Origin: Cephalopachus bancanus
Lineage: Eukaryota; Chordata; Mammalia; Primates; Tarsiidae
Assembly: GCA_027257055.1 (NCBI GenBank)
Contig: JAPVLO010000384.1
Coordinates: 2,294,001-2,358,000 of the forward strand
DNA length: 64,000 bases
Direction of reading: 5' to 3'
Program-made: the position numbers and the translations under genes
Shown: positions 1 to 10,850 of the stretch, one piece after another
Numbering within the stretch: position 1 is the first letter of the stretch
Layout: each line of letters opens with the position of its first letter
Notes under the pieces: generated by a model
What the model was told of the DNA's origin: nothing
Database searches by the model: none
Seen by the model: only the letters and a program-made list of their open reading frames with translations

Positions 1-1280
1 TCAAAATTAAGCATTTTACTTTTCTTTGGAGGGAGATACAGACGAACATAAGGTTAGAGCACATAAGTACATTTAACTTTTGGTGTTACTTTAATTCTGA
101 ACTGAGCAATGTGTTTAAGAATGGTTATTATTGTAAAAAAAAAAGTAGTTCTAGGAGAATTGTACATTTAGACATTATATACACCTTCTTCTAAAAAACA
201 AACCTTCAGGAAAGTTTATGTCTTCATATTACATGCTTTTATTGCATGTTACCTGATCTCACTGTAATTTTAAAGGTTTCTGTATAATTTGTTGAATAAC
301 CATTACTTTCATCACACTAAAAGCCAAGAAAATGACTATCTGTCATTATTATCTTCCCAGTGCCCACCCTGATTTCTGCATCACTGTATGCATTTCATAA
401 ATACTGTTTTAATGAGAGAACTTGAAAGCACAGAAAAAAAGTGAAGAAGAAAATCACTTAAATGCCTTACGCAACAACTCGATAGAAAATGTAGATTATT
501 TTATGTTAAGGGGTTTTTTTTTTTGTCTGCTTGTATTACACAGTTGCAATACTATATTTATTTCCCTTCTTATTTTTTTAACTTAACATGCAACATAGGT
601 CTTTTTTACATTAAAAGAAGCACTGTAATTCTAATTTTATGGGACTTTACAGTATTCTTTTCAGAAACTTCCCAAGGTTAGCTTACCTATTTCCCTAGTT
701 AATAGTGGAAGTTTAAATTTAGTACTGTTATCATTTTTGTTACTGTTGCTACCATGATGAGAAATATGAGAATAAACATTATTTTTTAATGGATGTCATG
801 TTTTCTCTTAGGTTATATATCCATAACACAAATTTCTGATGAAGTTTTATGATAATTTTGCAGACTTTTAATGATTATTGAAAAATCAGTATTTACCTTT
901 GTCTTTCTTTAAATCAATGTTCAACTACGATCTGATAAACAGATTAAAGACCAACCAGAATTAAAGCTCTTGGATGTCTGTTCTTGCTGTTATTTTGTAT
1001 TGCATAACATTTTTTTTTTCCAGCAGTGGAAACTATAAGTGCTATAGAAAAATAAGTTTTGGGACTTGAGCTACCTTTATAGACAGAGAGTCATGATAGA
1101 TATGAAAGGATTTTGATTCTTCAGGAGGGTGATTGGAAGGCACAGCATAGCTGCAGCTAAGATAAGCACTACCCTTAAGGACACATGTAGAGTGCAAGGG
1201 CAAGGAAGAGTTTGTTCCAACAATACTTATGCAAGATGGAACTATAATGGATACATTTACAAAGGCAAATCTAAGCAAAA
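1..1280. other. AT-rich non-coding DNA, nothing recognised
   Basis: This stretch is AT-rich with scattered poly-A and poly-T runs. Open frames are short and show no domain or motif. I see no repeat family I can name. Confidence 0.5.
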
Positions 1281-1690
1281 TGTACTACCACTATCTCCCT
1301 GAGAAGAAGCGCTCCAAATCCAGACTCAGTAAAGTGTACTCCCAGGAATAGCGTAATACCTTGCAGGGCTTCTCTGAGTCTCTTGCGTTTCGATGGCTGT
1401 CTCTCTACTGAGATAGGGGAGATTTTCTTGAATGACCCCTTGAAAGGCTTGTTCCAGGTGTTCTCAGTTGCTCCTTCAGTCTTGGGGTTGTCTGTCAGCC
1501 AGTGGGAATGCACTCTCTGGTGCTGACTGGCCTTAGATGTCCTCACTCATAAGTGGACCCTGTTTTTATGTACCATAATACTGCTCAAATTGCTTAGGGT
1601 ACTGACAGCTGGGATTGTCCTCCTTTGCTCTGCAACAAAAGTGCCAGTCTCTTCCTACACCTTGGTGGCCATCTTGAATCTCAAAGTCGG
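1281..1690 (-). mobile_element. Possible L1 5'-UTR-like fragment
   Basis: This block is more GC-rich than its surroundings. On the minus strand it begins near 1680 with a motif like AAGATGGCCACCAAGG, which resembles the start of many primate L1 5' UTRs. A piece around 1542-1590 instead resembles, in plus orientation, the L1 3' end seen near 10620-10660 (shared CTCACTCATAAGTGGACCCT). The parts may come from different elements. No target-site duplication was found, so the assignment is tentative. Confidence 0.35.
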
Positions 1691-2424
1691 TTGTTTTTTT
1701 AACATTCACAAATGATGGCACAGATCTGAGATGTTACATAATCATTAACAATTATTTTTAGAACTCACAGAGAAAGAATAAAGATGAAAAAGAGCTTTGG
1801 AAATTTTTTTTTTTTTTAAAGCCCAAACATTTGATAATAAGATTATATTTATATTTTAAATGTTCAAAGTTAGAATAGGTTACTTCAATATAAGGGAATG
1901 TACTAGAATAAAGTATAAATTTTCTTATACAAGGACATAGAAGCACAGGATAGATTCACATTATAGAAAGATAGAGTGTGTTTTTAATCAAGAAACAGAA
2001 GATAACATTTATCTGGTGCTTGTTTGTGATTATAGCCAATATCTGTTATTCTCAAAAGGCCATAAAGAAATAAATGGTCTAGACAAGTGTTTTTTTTTTT
2101 GTTCTTTTGTTTTGTTTGCTTTAAAGGTGCAAAGAATTCTCTTACAGATTAAATATTACTTCAAAAGCCAGAATTTAAAATGGTTAAAACATTGTTTCAC
2201 TGATTTCAGTTGTGTGTGAAGCCTTGGCCTTGACTTCCTGGACCCCTTCATATTCAACAATTGCTGAGAGTCCCTCTTCTCACGTCCAGTGTAAATTAGG
2301 CCCCAGCATGCACAGTCGTTAGTGAGAAGTACTTAAAACAGGGGGAGGAGTAGAAGAGGACATATTGTTGCCATACTCTTCTGTAAAGATTTATATGAAT
2401 GACATCTACACTTTCTCTCTCTCT
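1691..2424. other. Unassigned AT-rich DNA
   Basis: Low-complexity AT-rich sequence with T runs near 1807 and 2090. The open frames are short and unrelated to any family I recognise. Confidence 0.5.
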
Positions 2425-2590
2425 CTTTTTATTATAAAGATGTGGGGTACCATTCAGGGTTAGGTATACAAACGTGGATTATGCAGGGACCCTTGTTGAT
2501 GAGGTGAGTCCCTTCCTCCCTGGCAGTTTCCCTCAACTGCCAGTCCCACCCCCTCCCCGACAGTTTCCCGCTGCTGACAATCCCTTTCTT

Positions 2591-2916
2591 TTTTTTTTTT
2601 TTTTAAATTTAAGCCCCTTTATTTTTATTTATTTATCTATTTATTTATTTATTTATTTATTTATTTTAAAGATGTGGGGTACAATTCAGGGTTAGGTATA
2701 CAAATGTTCATTATGCAAGTACCCTTGTTGGTGAGGTGTGCCCCTCCCTCCCCTGGCACTTTCCCTCAACTGCCAATCTCACTCCCCCCTTCCCCTGGCA
2801 GTTTTCCACTACTGCTAATCCCTTTCTATAATATTATGATAATTGTTCAAGGTCTGCTTATGAGTGAGTACATATGGTACTTTGTTCTTTGTGTCTGTGA
2901 TAGATCACTGAGTATG
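2591..2916 (-). mobile_element. Younger 5'-truncated L1 inside an older L1
   Basis: This is a short L1 3' end, antisense, about 326 bp including its tail. It is flanked by a perfect 15-bp duplication, GACAATCCCTTTCTT, at 2576-2590 and 2917-2931. The duplicated bases are themselves L1 sequence of the host copy, which proves nesting. The tail is long and impure: poly-T followed by a TTTA array, meaning an AAAT-type tail on the element's sense strand. Confidence 0.9.
2621..2667. repeat. (TTTA)n microsatellite in an L1 tail
   Basis: About eleven TTTA units with one TCTA interruption form the expanded 3' tail of the antisense L1 that follows directly at 2668. Tail-born tetranucleotide arrays of this kind are often length-variable. 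Confidence 0.9.
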
Positions 2917-3590
2917 GACAATCCCTTTCTTATAGTATTATGATCATTGTTCAAGGTCCGCTTATGAGTGAGAACATATGGGATTCTGTTCTTTGTTTCT
3001 GTGATAGATTGCTGAATATGATCATCTCTAAATCCAACCAAGTTGCTGTGAAGTCCATGTTTGTCTTTTTTTATGGCTGCATAATATTCCATTGTGTCTA
3101 TGGACCACATTTTTTATCCAGTCCAGCTTCGACAGGCAGCATGGTTGGTTCCATGTTTTTGCTATTGTGAATAGAGCTGCAACAAACATAAGCGTGCAGA
3201 TGTCTTTTTTGTAGAATGATTTGAGTTCCTCTGGGTATATTCCCAGTAGGGGAATTGCTGGGTCATATGGAAGGTCAATTTCTAGTTCTTTCAGAAATCA
3301 CCACACTGTCTTCCAAAAAGGTTGCACTAGTTTCATTCTCACCAGCAATGTAGAAGCGTTCCTTTTTCTCCACATCCTCACCAGCATCTGTTGTTTGTTT
3401 TATTAATGATGGCCATTCTTACAGTGGTTGGGTGGTATTTCAATGTGGTTTTGATTTGAATTTTTCTGATGATGGGTGAGGCTGAGCACTTTTTCATGTG
3501 TTTGCTGACTGCTTGTATATCTTCTTTTGAGAAGTATCTATTCATGCTTCTTGCCTTTCTCTCTCTTTTTAAGGGTGTTTGTTCAGAACA

Positions 3591-4309
3591 CTTCTTATGG
3601 AATCATCTCATGATTTGTATCTTTTACATCGTATAATCAACAGCTACTCCCTAACTGCATATACCAAACTCTGGCTACATGCTTTTTAAGCATTGCTGAA
3701 TCATCAGAGTAGGTATTTCTATTTCCAAAAATGAAAATTCACAAACTAGTGATTAGGGAGTTTAAATTCACTTGTCTAAATTCAAAGCGCCGCTCCATGT
3801 CATATCGATTATGCAAAGTTTAGGCTTCTTTGCTATATTATATACACATGTAATTAATTTATGTGTTTGTGAGATTTCCTTTTAAATTAAGAGTTACCGA
3901 TCGTAGTTCCGCTCAGAAATTAGTCATGGCCAACAGCAAGTTCTGGAAGCCAAGACTCCAACCGTATTAGAGAGCATGGGTAAGTCAACATTAACAACTG
4001 ATGGCTTTGCTGCTTTGTTCACCTTGTCAATACATTGAATTGATTTTTTAAAAAATATTTCTGCATACGATGACCATCTAAAAGAAAGTTTAGATTTTCT
4101 TAATTTCATCTTGAAATCACTTTTAATTAATTTTGTCGTAGCAGTGGTTAAATAATCTCATTGCAGTAGATTATTGCTAAATTTTTGGAATTTAAACAAG
4201 ATATTTTTTCAGTAGTGTGACAATATTGGCATTAAAAGTTCCTGATTATCATCCTTCCACTCAAAAAAAGCAAAACATTGCTAAGATTCCTGAGTGAGCC
4301 CTGGAGATT
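3591..4309. other. Unassigned DNA upstream of ERV-L pol
   Basis: No family was recognised. It may hold decayed protease or gag-region sequence of the ERV-L copy that becomes recognisable at about 4310, but I cannot show this. Confidence 0.4.
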
Positions 4310-6800
4310 AGTTCTACCAAAAAAGGCAAGAGACATTGGAGTGCTTATTTGAATCACTTCATGATCTAACGTGCCTATTGTACCATGAAAAAGGTAGGTG
4401 CATCTTGGAAAAGGACTGGATTATCATAAACTCAATTAGTTCCAGTTGTTGATGTCATTCCACATTGTATTCACTATTACTTTATCTTCATGTGTCTTCC
4501 TGAGCATATCAACAAAAATCCAATAAGTTACATGTAGCAATTAATCTTGAATATTTTTTCTACTCTGTTCCAAAAGTTAGCAGAAAATCAGGATTTGTTT
4601 GCCTTCATTGAATAGGGGTAATATCATGTCTTCACTGATTTGCCTCAGTAGTTCTGTATCACTCAAGACCTTTTAATCTTCTCACCAAGACTGTGCCGTG
4701 CCCTGTTACCTTGATACTTTCAGGCTTCTAGGACCTGCTGAACAAAAGACAGCAGGACTGCCTCATGACTGGGAAAGCAGCATCACTAAAAGATGGAAAA
4801 TTACAAAACAAAACAAAACACACAAACAAAAGAAACAATAAACAGGCTGGTTCCTGAGTAAAGTTCTGGAGAATTTAGAAGTCTGGAAATTTCAGGATAT
4901 CCCCCCTCCAAAGGAAAGACAGTTTGCTTCACCTTGCACTCTTTGCAACAAAGAATGAGAAAACAACACGTGATACATCCTTTGGGATTTTACAGGGAAA
5001 AATATAACTTATTTGCATATATTGCTCTGATTCATTTACTGAGTAACTCAAAATGCTACTGTGTTGAGAGTCAAATAGAAAGGAGAAGATAGTCTAACTG
5101 ATTTGGGCTGTACATCAGTACCTCTCACTGAAACCTTCGGATCTAGGAAATCCGATATCACTCTGTGTCTGTGGCAGGCCTAGATAATATGTGGCATTTG
5201 TGGAAAGCCCTCACGGAGAGAATCACAGCGAAGCTTCTGTGGTTTTAGCGTAAAGTCAGGCCTTTATTGACAAAAGTCATTTTTCTCCTTTAGAGAAATA
5301 ACTCTTAGCTTACTACTGGATCCTGGCAGAGATTGAATGCCTGATTGTAAAACTTGGTAACCCAGTAACCCAAGCTGCCTATCATGACAGGGTGTTAACA
5401 GACAATATAAGCCAAAAAAATCAAGCATGTTCTTCAACCTTGACGTTAAATGCAATGTGAACAGGATCTGAAAGCACAAATATGTTCATTCAAGGAATAG
5501 TTAGAATGCCGGAGGAAGGGATAAGAGAGTCGTGGCATTTCAGCCCCACTCATGAGTTGAGTTATATAGCATCTAATTTTTTTTTGTCAAAAGAGAAGCA
5601 GGCTAGATAAGACAAAGGCAAGAATTTACATAAGTAGGTGGTGGATAATTGTTCGAGAAGTACTTGGAAAAAGTTGGAAAGGAGGGATTGGCTACTAGGA
5701 TGTTTTAGAAAAATGTATTTGGATAAAACTTTTGGAATGAGTTCGGGGTGTGAGAATATTATGCAACACGTGAGATGCGAATATTCACCAGACGTTCCCC
5801 CACAGTAGTTGGGACTTTCAATACCCTGGTGGCTCTCGGTTGACTTCTTCCCCAAGCCTCTTTACTGCTTGGCCAGTGAACGCCATCACCTTGCCTGGAT
5901 CAGATGACATGAGCCTGCAGAGTCAGAGGCAATGCAGCAAGCCCACACTACCCTACTCCACAGCTCACCAGCTCCTGCTTCTTCTGAGTTGCTGAATTGC
6001 CTGCACCAGTGAAAAAGACCAAATCTAAATGGATCATTTCCTGATTGTCTAGCCAACCACATGATAGGGGATTAAAATGTGTAGCCTCATCTATCGAGAA
6101 GGGGATAATTTATTCCAGATTAGTATTTTTCCTTCATTCCTGACATGCTTTTTCTAGCTCTGAGTTGACATAATCCTTTATTCACAACTTTGCTTCAGGT
6201 CAAATAACTCATGGAAAAAATTAAAACGATAGCCTGACAATCATAGCATTTGCTGTCTTACCATGCATCCCATCATGCAGACTCACCTGACCTTACAGAG
6301 CTGAAATTGTCTGAACGCTGTGTGGAATTAAATTGCATAATAAATTTGATTTTGTGGTATTCTCAGTATATTCTCAGAATCAGGCCAGAATACAGAAAGC
6401 AAGGGATAGATGTGTGTGTTGCATCTCTTACCCCCATAATTAATGGAACCCTCACAAGGTCCTGTCTAAGGATCCTGACAAGAAGTTTTGGAACACAAAG
6501 TTAAGTTATTCCATCAAGGGACCCTCTAATGGGTCTAAATGAACTAGAGTCTAAAGCTGCCATGTGTCCACTTCAAGCCCCCACTGCTGTAAGATAGAGA
6601 TGAAAAATAAAGGGCACAAACCCTGACTATGAGGAAAAACAGGTTTGTTGGGGGAGAAGACTGTAGTCCATTTACAACCCAAGATCTTCCCTAGGGTGCC
6701 TCTTGGTCAGACACATATAATAGTACATTTATCGCAAGACTCCAGAAATCTCAGAGACTGTAAAAACTTCATACAGGTAGGGCCACCAATAAATTCTATT
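4310..6800 (+). mobile_element. ERV-L pol remnant, copy 1 (RT to pol C-terminus)
   Basis: This is a heavily decayed class III (ERV-L) endogenous retrovirus pol gene in sense orientation, recognised by eye from stretches of nucleotide similarity in the expected order. About 4360-4620 corresponds to the start of reverse transcriptase. 4620-4760 corresponds to the RT core. 4970-5420 corresponds to the RT thumb/connection into RNase H, and is the best stretch (around 5215-5400). Parts of 5740-6150 correspond to RNase H and the integrase zinc-finger region. 6250-6740 corresponds to the integrase C-terminal end and the following pol tail. The frame is broken throughout, the RT catalytic segment is not readable, and the first integrase catalytic region is missing around 6115. 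5460-5740 does not align well and may be replaced sequence. No LTR was found on either side. It cannot encode an active enzyme. Confidence 0.7.
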
Positions 6801-7654
6801 TCTCAGAAACAGTAGTTTGATTTACCTTACCATGAAAACAGCCTCAACTGCCTGCAGGGTTGGCTGAGGGAAAATGAAATATTGAACGATTAATGGAGAA
6901 TGAAAGCATAAATATCAGAAATAACCTTGTAACAACTGCAGAAACATACCGTCCTAATTTGTGTTCTCTAGGAAGTGTAGCTTAAGGCCAAGTTCAGATG
7001 CTAATGTTTTGGGGATGAGTGTTCAACTCCAGCAAAGCAATCGTGAAGAGAGAAAAAGAAAAAATGAGTCAAGAAGGAGGAGAAACAAAAACAAGGTAGT
7101 ATATTTTTTAACTTCCCCAGTTTCTCAAGCAAACACAGCAGGTTTCTTGGTCAAGGAAGTTTTTAGAGAAGCCATATGAACCCACAAGCTCAAGAAATGG
7201 TCCATTATAGGCAGGAAGGGGATGCAATGAACCTACTGGTTACTTCACTACCTCTTGGTTTTCACTTGTCAAAGTCCAACACATGAAAAGATCACAGACC
7301 CTCTCTTCTGGCTCATGTCAGTCAGTCCCTCTGCATAGACACTAGGAAAGTCAGAGATTTAGTGGTTTCATTTGCAATGAATCTGGACATTGGAGCTTGT
7401 TTTTAGTTTTCAGCATGGAAGACTCATTGGAGCTTGCACAAAAGCCAAGGCTTTGACCTGAAGGAGACTGAGGTGCTTTGTAGGATTAAGATGAAAAAGT
7501 GAAGTGAAGTCAGGGCTTTGTGACATGCAACAGTCAACTCCAAAGCTAATGTATCCTAAGGTCAAACAAGCTCTGAAGGCCTGGAGTTCAAGTAGGTTGC
7601 AGGGTTCATGTGCTGTGATATCTACGATATCTCTACCCTGTCAGTGTCATGAAC
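6801..7654. other. Unassigned DNA
   Basis: Sequence of moderate complexity with no recognisable repeat or gene. The first tens of bases may still be ERV-L tail. A 72-codon frame at 6961-7179 is lysine/arginine-rich from a purine-rich tract and has no recognised domain. Confidence 0.4.
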
Positions 7655-7664
7655 AGATGTAAAT

Positions 7665-7949
7665 TTTTTTTTGAGTTGGAGTCTCGCTCTGTCGCCCACA
7701 CTGGAGTGCAGTGGCCGGCCCAACCACCACAGCCTCGATCTGCTGGACTCTGGTGATCCTTCCACTTCAGTCTTCCAAGTAGCTGGAACTACAGGTGTGT
7801 GCTACCAAGCCCAGCTGATTTTTTGATTTATTGTAGAGATGAGGTCTCACCAAGTTGCCCAGGTGGGTCTCAAACCCGCAGACTCAGGAAATCCACTCAC
7901 CTCAGCCTCCCAAGGCGCAGGATTACAGGCTGAGCCACCAAGTCTGGAT
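7665..7949 (-). mobile_element. Alu (strepsirrhine type), antisense
   Basis: A full dimeric 7SL-derived Alu reads on the minus strand, starting with a short poly-T followed by GAGTTGGAGTCTCGCTCTG and ending near GCCACCAAGTCTGG. It is flanked by a perfect 10-bp duplication, AGATGTAAAT, at 7655-7664 and 7950-7959. Several substitutions and a short tail suggest it is older than the copy at 30.6 kb. Confidence 0.93.
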
Positions 7950-7959
7950 AGATGTAAAT

Positions 7960-9299
7960 ATTTTTAACCTGGATTTTTATTTTTTTGCCCTCTTTTCCTG
8001 TTCATTTCTTCTGAAACACAGAATCTGTAAGTGGCACTCTGGACTGGAAGCAAGCGGCATTAACTGTTGAAATTTTTGTTAACCACATCTGGAGACAACA
8101 AAAATCAAAATTTTACTTGTATAAGTGATAGTTGAAAACTTCAGACATTTAAGATTTAATTTTTCACTCTGTCAAAATTACACATGCACACACACACACA
8201 CACACGAATAAGCATAGATAAATAATAGATTTTATATAGGTAGAAATAATAAATAGATATAGCTAACAAAACATTCACTCAAGAATGTCATGAGGTATAT
8301 CAAATCTAAAATATACTGGATAATAAAATTAGCTAAACCTTTATTTACATTGAAATTTAAATTGTATATTTTGGTGTATACTCAAACTTGAAAACAGAAA
8401 ATTCCACTGAAATACACGGAAATGTTTTGATATATAATCAGGCTTTCTTTAATTTGTTTCAGAATTTGTAGCTTTACTTTACATAGTCATACACTTTAAA
8501 AATTTAATATGTACTATGTTTATATGAAGTATTATATTTGTATAGTTTTATATATGTGTACATATATCTGGATTGCTTATAGGAATATATATGTATGTGC
8601 ATATATGAAAGAAATATTTATAAAGGAATATATATATATGTATATGTGGGTGTCTATCAATTTATCTATTTCCCATTGTTGCATCAAACTTTTTTAGCAT
8701 CTATTGTTAAATTTTATCACATAACTATCCATTTTAAGGATGACAGTGAGGTTTTTGTCTAATAATATATTGGGACTCTGCATTATAGCTATTTCTAAAA
8801 TGTGCGGCTGGAGTTATTTTTGTTTGTACATTTAAGATTTATTAATTTTTATAAATGATTGATATGCAGTCTTATTTTGTTTATTTCAACCTCTGAAACT
8901 TTTCTGTTAACATTTCAAAATATTTTGCATACCTTCCCAACATTTTTGTTCTCTTCTTGAGATTATATTTTATAAAATGTATATTTCACTTCAAAATTGT
9001 TAAGGAATTCACAAGAAAAATCTAGTCTCTGCAATATTTTCCATAGTAATTTTGTTATAGCTTTTTTTTCTGTTTTCTATGCCTGTTGGATAATTCATCT
9101 TTTGAGGTGATTTTTAAAAAAATTTACTTAACAGGAAATCTTTTAATCTTGTACAAATATTTTGAAATACATTTTGCTGTGTGTGTTTTATTTCATTTTT
9201 TCAGATTAAGATGACTTACTAGAGGTAGCTAGAGTGTGTTTCTCTTATAGAATAAACCAAAATAGGGTTTCCTTGCTTCCAGAGAGGATCAAACAAGCA
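7960..9299. other. AT-rich DNA with CA and TA/TG tracts
   Basis: A (CA)n run lies at 8186-8205 and a degenerate TATA/TATG-rich stretch at about 8505-8660. The rest is AT-rich and unassigned. Confidence 0.5.
8186..8205. repeat. (CA)n microsatellite
   Basis: About ten uninterrupted CA dinucleotides preceded by CACATG. Confidence 0.9.
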
Positions 9300-10082
9300 G
9301 CATGTCCTACGATTCATCAAAGGTGTGATCATAACCATATCATGCAAAGAAGTGAAAAACCAGCCAACCTGAGTTGGAACTGGCCAGACTCTCACCTGGA
9401 TCATGGCACAGACCATAGGCAGCTTCCAGATGCAGTGGGGAAAAATAAGTGATGGTAATTCAGGAATTCTGTGCTCCTACCATGAACCAGAAAGACCCTC
9501 TGAGCCTTGAGGACTCCAGTCCCTCACAGGAAATTGCCTTACCCACCTTCATGCCCTGCCAAAACCCACTTGGAGTGGTATAGGAAAAGAAAAACCCCAA
9601 GCAGCTCTAGCCACCATAGCTCAGGAATTGCTTTCTAGCTAGCCTTGACAGAAGATGAGTCCCAAGGGCAAACTCAGTAGTGGCGGACAGTACCTGGCTG
9701 AGGCAGGTGGCTGTAAGAACAACTGAGGCTGGCTTCACTTTGACTTTCTGAGCACAACAGCATTGCTTCAATGGCCGGGGATTCCCTCCCAATCCCCACC
9801 CAGTAGCGAAGAATGCATAAAGGTAAGGAGCTTGAGCTCTTTTCCTCAGCACCCTCATCAAAGGCTCAAGACAGACAGAGAACTTGGGTAATTGCCACAG
9901 CCCTGTTAATCTCCTAAGTTGACCATACACTTTCTTGAAGCAACACACACCAAGCAGAAAACTCACAGCCACTACTGAATCTGGTTCTCTCCTGCAAGCA
10001 ACACCTCTGGTCAACAGCACAGTCCCTCACATCAGATGTAATACCTTAGTCTTAGGGAAAGTCTGATCCCAGACCCCAGCCT
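9300..10082 (+). mobile_element. Probable L1 5' UTR of the long L1 that follows
   Basis: This GC-richer, non-coding block lies directly upstream of an L1 whose ORF1 and ORF2 remnants run from 10851 to about 15683. Its base composition, and its position before the ORF1 remnant, fit an L1 5' UTR. A nested L1 (10083-10850) sits between it and the ORF1 remnant. I cannot align it to a named subfamily, and the antisense 137-codon frame at 9607-10020 shows no domain. Treat as inference. Confidence 0.45.
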
Positions 10083-10850
10083 TAGTCAGATATACAGTTG
10101 GCAAATATTTTTTTCCCATTCTTAGGGCCATCTCACCACTCTCTTAATGGTTTCCTTTGCTTGGCAGAAGCTTTTCAGTTTGATGAGGTACCAGTTCGCT
10201 ATCATATCTCTTATGGCATGTGATTTTGGGGTTTTGATAAGGAATTGATTGCCTGTTCCAACTTCTGTAAGAGTGACTCCTGCATTTTCTAGGATTCTTA
10301 TATATTGACCTTCTGTACGACCTAGCAATCCCCCTTCTGGGACTATACCTGGAGGAACTCAAACCATTCGACAAAAAAAGATACCTGTGCATGTATATTT
10401 ATTGCAGCACTGTTCACAATAGCAAAAAACATGGAACCAATGCTGCTGCCCATTGACAGTGGACTGGATAGCAAAAATGTGATACATATACATGATGGAA
10501 TATCACACAGTCATAAAGAAGGACAGAATTATGGACTTCACAGTAACTTGGATAGATTTAGAGTCTACCATACTCAGTGATCTACCACAGAAATAAACAA
10601 CTGGGTACCACACTTGTTCTCACTCATAAGTGGACCCTGTTTGTATTTACCATGATACTGCATAAAAGAGATAGACAGTAGCGGAACACTACCAGGGGAG
10701 GAAAAAAGGAGAGGGCACATAACATCAATAAGGGTACCTGATTCCGAACCAGGCAAAGTGGGGGCCAATAAGAGGCCCAAACTTCACCTTCATGAGGACC
10801 ACTTATGTGCCTAATCATGAATTATACCCCACATTTTTAAAATAAAAAAA
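10083..10850. mobile_element. 5'-inverted L1 nested in the older L1
   Basis: Two L1 pieces meet head to head. 10083-10320 is ORF2 C-terminal sequence on the minus strand. 10321-10850 is the ORF2 end plus 3' UTR on the plus strand, ending in an A-rich tail at about 10837-10853. This is the layout produced by twin priming during target-primed reverse transcription. The 3' UTR carries an extra segment (about 10635-10800) that other copies in the window lack or show differently. No clear target-site duplication is visible, so the event may have deleted part of the host L1, whose ORF1 N-terminus is missing. Confidence 0.75.

Larger units (their letters stand above)
2425..3590 (-). mobile_element. 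Older L1 3' end, antisense, split by a younger L1
   Basis: A 5'-truncated LINE-1 reads on the minus strand. 2435-2590 is its 3' UTR, with the GTGGGGTAC and GGTTAGGTATAC motifs shared by other L1s here. From 2932 the element continues through its terminal region into the ORF2 C-terminus, ending near 3590. The ORF2 part shows the antisense of the stretch that encodes an L-L-G-I-x-P-like segment (near 3230-3260). The copy is interrupted at 2590 by a second L1 and resumes after it with the same bases, so it is the older of the two. Reading frames are broken. Confidence 0.85.

Noticed and set aside
8186..8205. CA repeat considered as part of a regulatory or CRISPR-like array
   Set aside because: It is a plain dinucleotide run with no spacers. 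CRISPR is not expected in a primate nuclear genome.
9607..10020. 137-codon antisense frame as a gene
   Set aside because: It lies in the probable L1 5' UTR, lacks a recognisable domain and has no supporting context.
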